From: Bacillus sp. CH140a_4T | GTDB taxonomy: Bacteria > Bacillota > Bacilli > Bacillales > Bacillaceae_G | Length of the DNA stretch: 64,000 nt | Reading direction: 5' to 3' | Assembly: GCF_008923725.1 (NCBI RefSeq) | Contig: NZ_WBPF01000005.1 | Span: 666,293-730,292 of the forward strand | Part shown: piece by piece, positions 60,041 to 64,000 of the stretch | How the letters are laid out: every line of letters begins with the position of its first letter | Position numbering within the stretch: position 1 is the first letter of the stretch | The notes under the pieces: generated by a model | Database searches by the model: none | What the model was told of the DNA's origin: nothing | The model's input: the letters and a program-made list of their open reading frames with translations, nothing else | Made by a program: the position numbers and the translations under genes

Positions 60041-62529
60041 TATTTATTATCCTTATTTAACTCTTCTACAATGTCCCTTTTCCCTATTCTATTAGCAAAA
60101 GGTATAAAAATAATAAGGACTATTCCGAACATCCCCGCTATTACCGTTACGATAAGTTTGAAATCAAAAAATAAAGGTGTACGATCTATTATACTTACCA
60201 TATAGGTTAATAATGTTCCTATAACAGTCCCTAGTACGATTCCAATAAGTACATATAAATTAACTTGTGTCAAAATAATTTGTACAATCCCTTTTTTCTT
60301 AACTGTTATTGCTCGTAAAATAGCATACTCTTTTCTTTTAGATTGAATATTATTTATAAGTGTATTACATACCCCTAATGTTACACTAAACAAAATTACT
60401 ACAATAACAACGATGAAAATGGACCACCTTTGCTGAAACATTAAATTAGATTGTTTTAACGATTGAGTATAACTACTTATTTTTAATTGTGGATATTGAC
60501 CTTTCACTTTCTTTAATTGCTCCAACGTCTCTCTCTCGTTATTTGAACTAATAAATGCCCGCTCAAAAATTGTATAATCTTGTTTATATGTTACATTACT
60601 CCAATCCATAAGTACTGAAGGAGAATTCGGTAGCTCGTTAACAATTAATCCGATTTCTACCTTACTAGTCGGTCTAACTTTTTGTTCCTGTTCTGAAAAT
60701 AGACCCAATTGAACGATATCACCTACATGAAGTTTATACCGCTCCGCTAACTCTTTTGTAACAACTATACTATTCTCCAAATTTGCAGGTACTTCTGGCA
60801 GTAATCCTTGCATTTTCATTTCCTTTAAATCACCTAAATTATAGTCAAAAGTACTATAATTTTCACCTTGTTTTAATTCTGCCAGTGAGTTCGTACTAAT
60901 TGTACTAGCTCCTTTTACACTACTTATTTCTTTAAATATGTTTTGTATATCAGGTAAGGTAATGGTTGAATCATTAGTCAAACGATTTTCCACAACAATA
61001 TGTGTTGGAAATTCTCGTTTTAAATATCTTTCATTATTTTTTTGCATCGTTTTAAATATAGTGGAGCCGAAGACAACTATCACCATCATTGTACTTATCA
61101 TTAAGATAACAAATGTATTTTTTCTCACTTGTGGAATTACATTTTTAATAGCAACAAATGTATTCCTTCCAAATATTTTTTTCATCATAGGTAGACATAA
61201 TTTTAATATCCAAGAAAGATAAATAGGAAATAAAACATACACTCCTAAAACAAGAAATATAGATCCTATTAATATCACTATCGCCTGCGTATCTCCAGTA
61301 TTTTCCATAAATCCACCTAAAGCAGTTAAAAATATGCTACTAATTAAAAGGAATTTACCCATAATACTGCGTGTTTTATTATTAGAAAAATCGGATTCTT
61401 CATTTTCGCGCATAAGCTTTACTGGCAATATTTTCGAACTTCTATATGACGGATATAACATAAACAGTTCAATAAAAAAGATACTACAAATCACAGTTAC
61501 AATTGCTAGTTTATAGTCGAAACTCATCGAATTAATTTGAAAAGCAAATAAATGCTCTAGCCAACTTTGTAAAAAACGGTTACTTATTACAGCTAGTAAC
61601 AAACCAAATATTCCACCAAAGAAATTAATTACACTACATTGAATGAATATAACTGTAAACATTTGTTTCGTTGTTGCTCCCATTGATCGCATAATAGCAA
61701 ATTGACTTTTATATTTATATAAAAACACTTCAAAATTAGACATCAATAATAATGAAGTAATAATAAGTATTGATACAGATAAAATAACTATAAAAATATG
61801 TAATGACGCTAAGTTACTTTTTAAAAACTCGTCTTCCTCCGCAATATCGATTCTTAATTCTTTGTCTATTTTATGAATTTGATTAGACAAAGCTAGTACA
61901 TCTGCATTCGCTTTTGCTTTTATCAACACATAAGTAGCTTCATTGTGTTTACCCGTTTTTTCATATACGTGCTGTTTCACCGCACCATTCGATAAAACGA
62001 GTATATCTGGAGCTGAACCTCCAGCTTCTATATCAGATAACACTTCTTTTACTACATAGGATTTATTTTCTATTTCAATCTTTTCCCCAACGTTTACTTG
62101 TAGAGTTTCTGCTAATCCATGATTTAATGTTACTTCTTCATTTGATAGATTTTTAGAGAAGTGATATCGACTTTTCGATAACGAATCATTTTGAACACCT
62201 ACTGTATAAATAGCGGTATTCAATTTATTCACTTGCAAATGATTTACTAATACTTTTGATATGTATTCAATATTTTTTTGTTCTTTAATATTTTGTAGTA
62301 AAGATTTATCCATCAACTTATTTTGATCAGGGTTATATCCAACTGATAAATCCATATCTCCATATACATTTTTCACTTCATTTATAACAGACTGTTTCGC
62401 ATGACTCGAAAATACAACCATCGTAATAATTAGAGAAACAGCCAACATAACGCTAACTATAGAGGAAATAGCAGTGAATTTATTCGTCTTAAAAAAGCGT
62501 AAACTTAATCCTCGTACTGATTTTATCAT
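60040..62529 (-). CDS. FtsX-like ABC permease (MacB type)
   Basis: An 829-residue permease with two FtsX domains: helix 1 at 20-42, a large external domain to ~240, three helices (245-360), a second single helix near 400-440, a second external domain (470-690) and three final helices (710-815). This layout is typical of MacB/YknZ or BceB-like mechanotransmission exporters for peptides or antibiotics. It overlaps the ATPase gene by 4 nt. Confidence 0.85.
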   Translation of the reverse strand: MIKSVRGLSLRFFKTNKFTAISSIVSVMLAVSLIITMVVFSSHAKQSVINEVKNVYGDMDLSVGYNPDQNKLMDKSLLQNIKEQKNIEYISKVLVNHLQVNKLNTAIYTVGVQNDSLSKSRYHFSKNLSNEEVTLNHGLAETLQVNVGEKIEIENKSYVVKEVLSDIEAGGSAPDILVLSNGAVKQHVYEKTGKHNEATYVLIKAKANADVLALSNQIHKIDKELRIDIAEEDEFLKSNLASLHIFIVILSVSILIITSLLLMSNFEVFLYKYKSQFAIMRSMGATTKQMFTVIFIQCSVINFFGGIFGLLLAVISNRFLQSWLEHLFAFQINSMSFDYKLAIVTVICSIFFIELFMLYPSYRSSKILPVKLMRENEESDFSNNKTRSIMGKFLLISSIFLTALGGFMENTGDTQAIVILIGSIFLVLGVYVLFPIYLSWILKLCLPMMKKIFGRNTFVAIKNVIPQVRKNTFVILMISTMMVIVVFGSTIFKTMQKNNERYLKREFPTHIVVENRLTNDSTITLPDIQNIFKEISSVKGASTISTNSLAELKQGENYSTFDYNLGDLKEMKMQGLLPEVPANLENSIVVTKELAERYKLHVGDIVQLGLFSEQEQKVRPTSKVEIGLIVNELPNSPSVLMDWSNVTYKQDYTIFERAFISSNNERETLEQLKKVKGQYPQLKISSYTQSLKQSNLMFQQRWSIFIVVIVVILFSVTLGVCNTLINNIQSKRKEYAILRAITVKKKGIVQIILTQVNLYVLIGIVLGTVIGTLLTYMVSIIDRTPLFFDFKLIVTVIAGMFGIVLIIFIPFANRIGKRDIVEELNKDNK

Positions 62530-63284
62530 TTTGATTTCTCCAGTAATTTTTTAAATTTATCTAAAATGATATTCATATCATTTACTCCATGAGTACACGT
62601 ATAATCATCAACATTTTCTCCATCATGAAAGAAGAGAACCCGATCTGCATACGTAGCAATGTGAGGATCATGAGTAACAAGAATCATACTTTGATTGAAT
62701 CTTTGTTTCATATCGACTAGTACTCGTAAAATATCATTAGACGTATTGAAATCTAAATTTCCAGTAGGTTCATCTGCAAGAACAATTGGAGGAGATGTTA
62801 TTAACGCCCTACCAATTGCAACACGTTGTTGTTGTCCCCCAGAAAGCTGAACTGGTCGATGATTTCTCCAATTTACTAAACCAAGAACATCTAATATTTT
62901 ATTTGTTTTTTCTCGTATCTCCTCTTCTGAATCAGCTGATAATATGAGGGGTAATGCAATATTTTCTTCTACAGATAAATCCTTTAATAAATGGAATGAC
63001 TGAAAAATAAATCCTATGTTATCCCGCCTGTACTCCGTCGCGTATGGTTCAACAAACATATTTTTAGGGACTTCACCATTTACATATACGACTCCCTCAT
63101 CAGGCTTGTCTAAAGCACCAAGTATGTTAAGTAATGTACTCTTCCCAGACCCACTCGTCCCCATTACGGCAAGGAGTTCTCCTTTATTTAACTCCAAAGA
63201 TACATTTTGTAAAGCTCTAACATTTGTATCTACACTCTCATAAGTCTTACTTAACCCTTGAACTGCTAACACAATTTCACTCAT
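62526..63284 (-). CDS. ABC transporter ATP-binding protein (MacB/LolD type)
   Basis: A 252-residue ATPase: Walker [11 protein letters not shown]-loop FQSFHLL, signature [15 protein letters not shown], Walker [13 protein letters not shown] and switch His in VTHDP. All fit the FtsX-partner class. Its ATG lies inside the last codons of a 49-residue ORF, and its end overlaps the permease start (ATGA). Confidence 0.9.
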   Translation of the reverse strand: MSEIVLAVQGLSKTYESVDTNVRALQNVSLELNKGELLAVMGTSGSGKSTLLNILGALDKPDEGVVYVNGEVPKNMFVEPYATEYRRDNIGFIFQSFHLLKDLSVEENIALPLILSADSEEEIREKTNKILDVLGLVNWRNHRPVQLSGGQQQRVAIGRALITSPPIVLADEPTGNLDFNTSNDILRVLVDMKQRFNQSMILVTHDPHIATYADRVLFFHDGENVDDYTCTHGVNDMNIILDKFKKLLEKSK

Positions 63285-63426
63285 CTTTATTCACCTCAAC
63301 ATGATTAAATGTTATTTCCTCCATCAGATTAACTTGAATTAAAATTTTTTCTTTTAAATTACTAGGTGGTACAATTTCTATTCCTATTTGAACTAGCAAC
63401 ATTTTTAATTCGAGAATTGTGACCAT
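63277..63426 (-). CDS. 49-residue leading ORF of the ABC operon
   Basis: An unlisted small gene: ATG 63426 with GGAGGG 6 nt upstream, 49 codons, and a TGA that overlaps the ATPase start by 8 nt. The product (MVTILELKMLLVQIGIEIVP start, [12 protein letters not shown] end) is half hydrophobic, without a signal peptide or double-Gly site. It could be a peptide moved by the exporter, a regulator, or a translational coupler. Confidence 0.65.
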   Translation of the reverse strand: MVTILELKMLLVQIGIEIVPPSNLKEKILIQVNLMEEITFNHVEVNKDE

Positions 63427-63483
63427 TTCTATCCCTCCTCACTCTATATTGGTAACAAATTGGAATTCCGTTCGGTTTTTTTG

Positions 63484-63512
63484 TAAAAAAATAAGGGAAC
63501 GCTTAACGTTCC
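63484..63512 (-). terminator. Terminator of trpS
   Basis: AGGGAACG/CGTTCCCT stem (63493-63500, 63506?-63513 region) spanning the trpS stop codon, with a T-run on the minus strand (AAAAAATA on plus). Confidence 0.75.
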
Positions 63513-64000
63513 CTCTCAAATCCAATCCGTTTCTTTATTTTTGCTAAATTTACCTTCGCGACTTCTCTTGCCCGCACAGCACCTTTTTCTAACGCTTCGT
63601 ATAATAAATTTGGCTCATTCATATACATTTCATATTTCTCACGGGGTCCAGCTAATTCGCGGTCTACAACGCGAAACAACTCTTTTTTCACATCGCCCCA
63701 TCCGATTCCAGTTTCATACTTTTCACGCATCGACTGTATTTCATCTTCTGTCGCAAATTCTTTATAAATTATATATAACGTTTCTAGTTCTTTCGGTTCA
63801 TTTGGAAGTGAAGAATCTGTTTTGATTTTAAATATTAACTTTCGTAGTTTTTCTTGTTCTGCAAATAATGGGATCACATTTCCATAACTTTTACTCATCT
63901 TCCTTCCATCAAGACCAGGTAAAATGGCACCTTCTTCTTGTATGACATACTCCGGAAGCGTAAATGTCATGCCGAATGTATGATTAAAATACGACGCAAT
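63503..64000 (-). CDS. trpS: Tryptophanyl-tRNA synthetase, C-terminal part
   Basis: The last 165 codons of a class I synthetase; the frame stays open through the window edge (IASYFNHTFG before the first Met). The KMSKS signature (DGRKMSKSYGNVIPLF) and the C-terminal helices for the anticodon are present. It charges tRNA-Trp. The 5' half and any T-box leader lie outside the window. Confidence 0.93.
   Translation of the reverse strand: MASYFNHTFGMTFTLPEYVIQEEGAILPGLDGRKMSKSYGNVIPLFAEQEKLRKLIFKIKTDSSLPNEPKELETLYIIYKEFATEDEIQSMREKYETGIGWGDVKKELFRVVDRELAGPREKYEMYMNEPNLLYEALEKGAVRAREVAKVNLAKIKKRIGFERER

Overview
The window is chromosomal DNA of a low-G+C Firmicute and almost certainly of the Bacillus cereus group. 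Three things point there: a cholesterol-dependent cytolysin nearly identical to anthrolysin/cereolysin O as I recall that sequence, two perfect PlcR boxes, and three copies of a ~145-bp repeat with the features of bcr1 (TTTAT at the borders). All gene families and names are from memory of families; no search was run.

Layout. 0-15 kb: lipoprotein, AlkD-like repair protein, SLH surface protein, VOC enzyme, MFS/NETI pair, alpha/beta hydrolase, MarR-MFS pair, serine hydrolase, an ABC exporter cluster resembling YxlE-YxlF-YxlG with a divergent wHTH regulator, a YjcZ-like micro-gene and a nuclease-like protein. 15-21 kb: an accessory stretch with a visibly G+C-rich serine hydrolase, the cereolysin O operon (PlcR box, strong promoter, an unlisted 26-residue amphipathic peptide, then clo), and decayed genes (XRE remnant, PadR and macrolide-glycosyltransferase pseudogenes) around a DUF1048 pair. 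21-25 kb: AtoE-type transporter, bcr1 copy, NAD(P)H oxidoreductase, SWIM protein and a complete SAM-I riboswitch in front of a small gene of unknown function. 25-32 kb: an ECF-type importer (S component, fused double ATPase, T component) encoded with a DUF4430 lipoprotein and an LPXTG-anchored DUF4430/alpha-barrel protein, which together have the domain content of mammalian intrinsic factor. 32-38 kb: RraA-like protein, transporter remnant, secreted endonuclease I with its own PlcR box, an exported purine nucleosidase under a guanine riboswitch, P-loop kinase and YbaK. 38-45 kb: a second histidyl-tRNA synthetase preceded by a His-rich leader peptide and a complete attenuator, a secreted betagamma-crystallin-like protein, HxlR/nitroreductase pair, DUF1292, bcr1, a pyruvate kinase lacking the C domain, and a lipoprotein. 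45-64 kb: SDR, ABC exporter, DUF3796/XRE module, HAD phosphatase, tyrosine phosphatase, GNAT, DUF2785, Nudix, VOC, a ROK-regulated maa-MFS operon with three matching operators, a MacB-like ABC exporter with a small leading ORF, and the 3' part of trpS.

How it fits together. Much of the interest is in RNA and operator control: SAM-I and guanine riboswitches, a His attenuator, an unclassified leader in front of the ECF/DUF4430 cluster, divergent promoters sharing one -35 hexamer, and ROK, MarR and HxlR palindromes. Start sites were reassigned by Shine-Dalgarno position wherever the longest frame was not the best one. The window holds no rRNA, tRNA, CRISPR array or complete insertion sequence that I could see.
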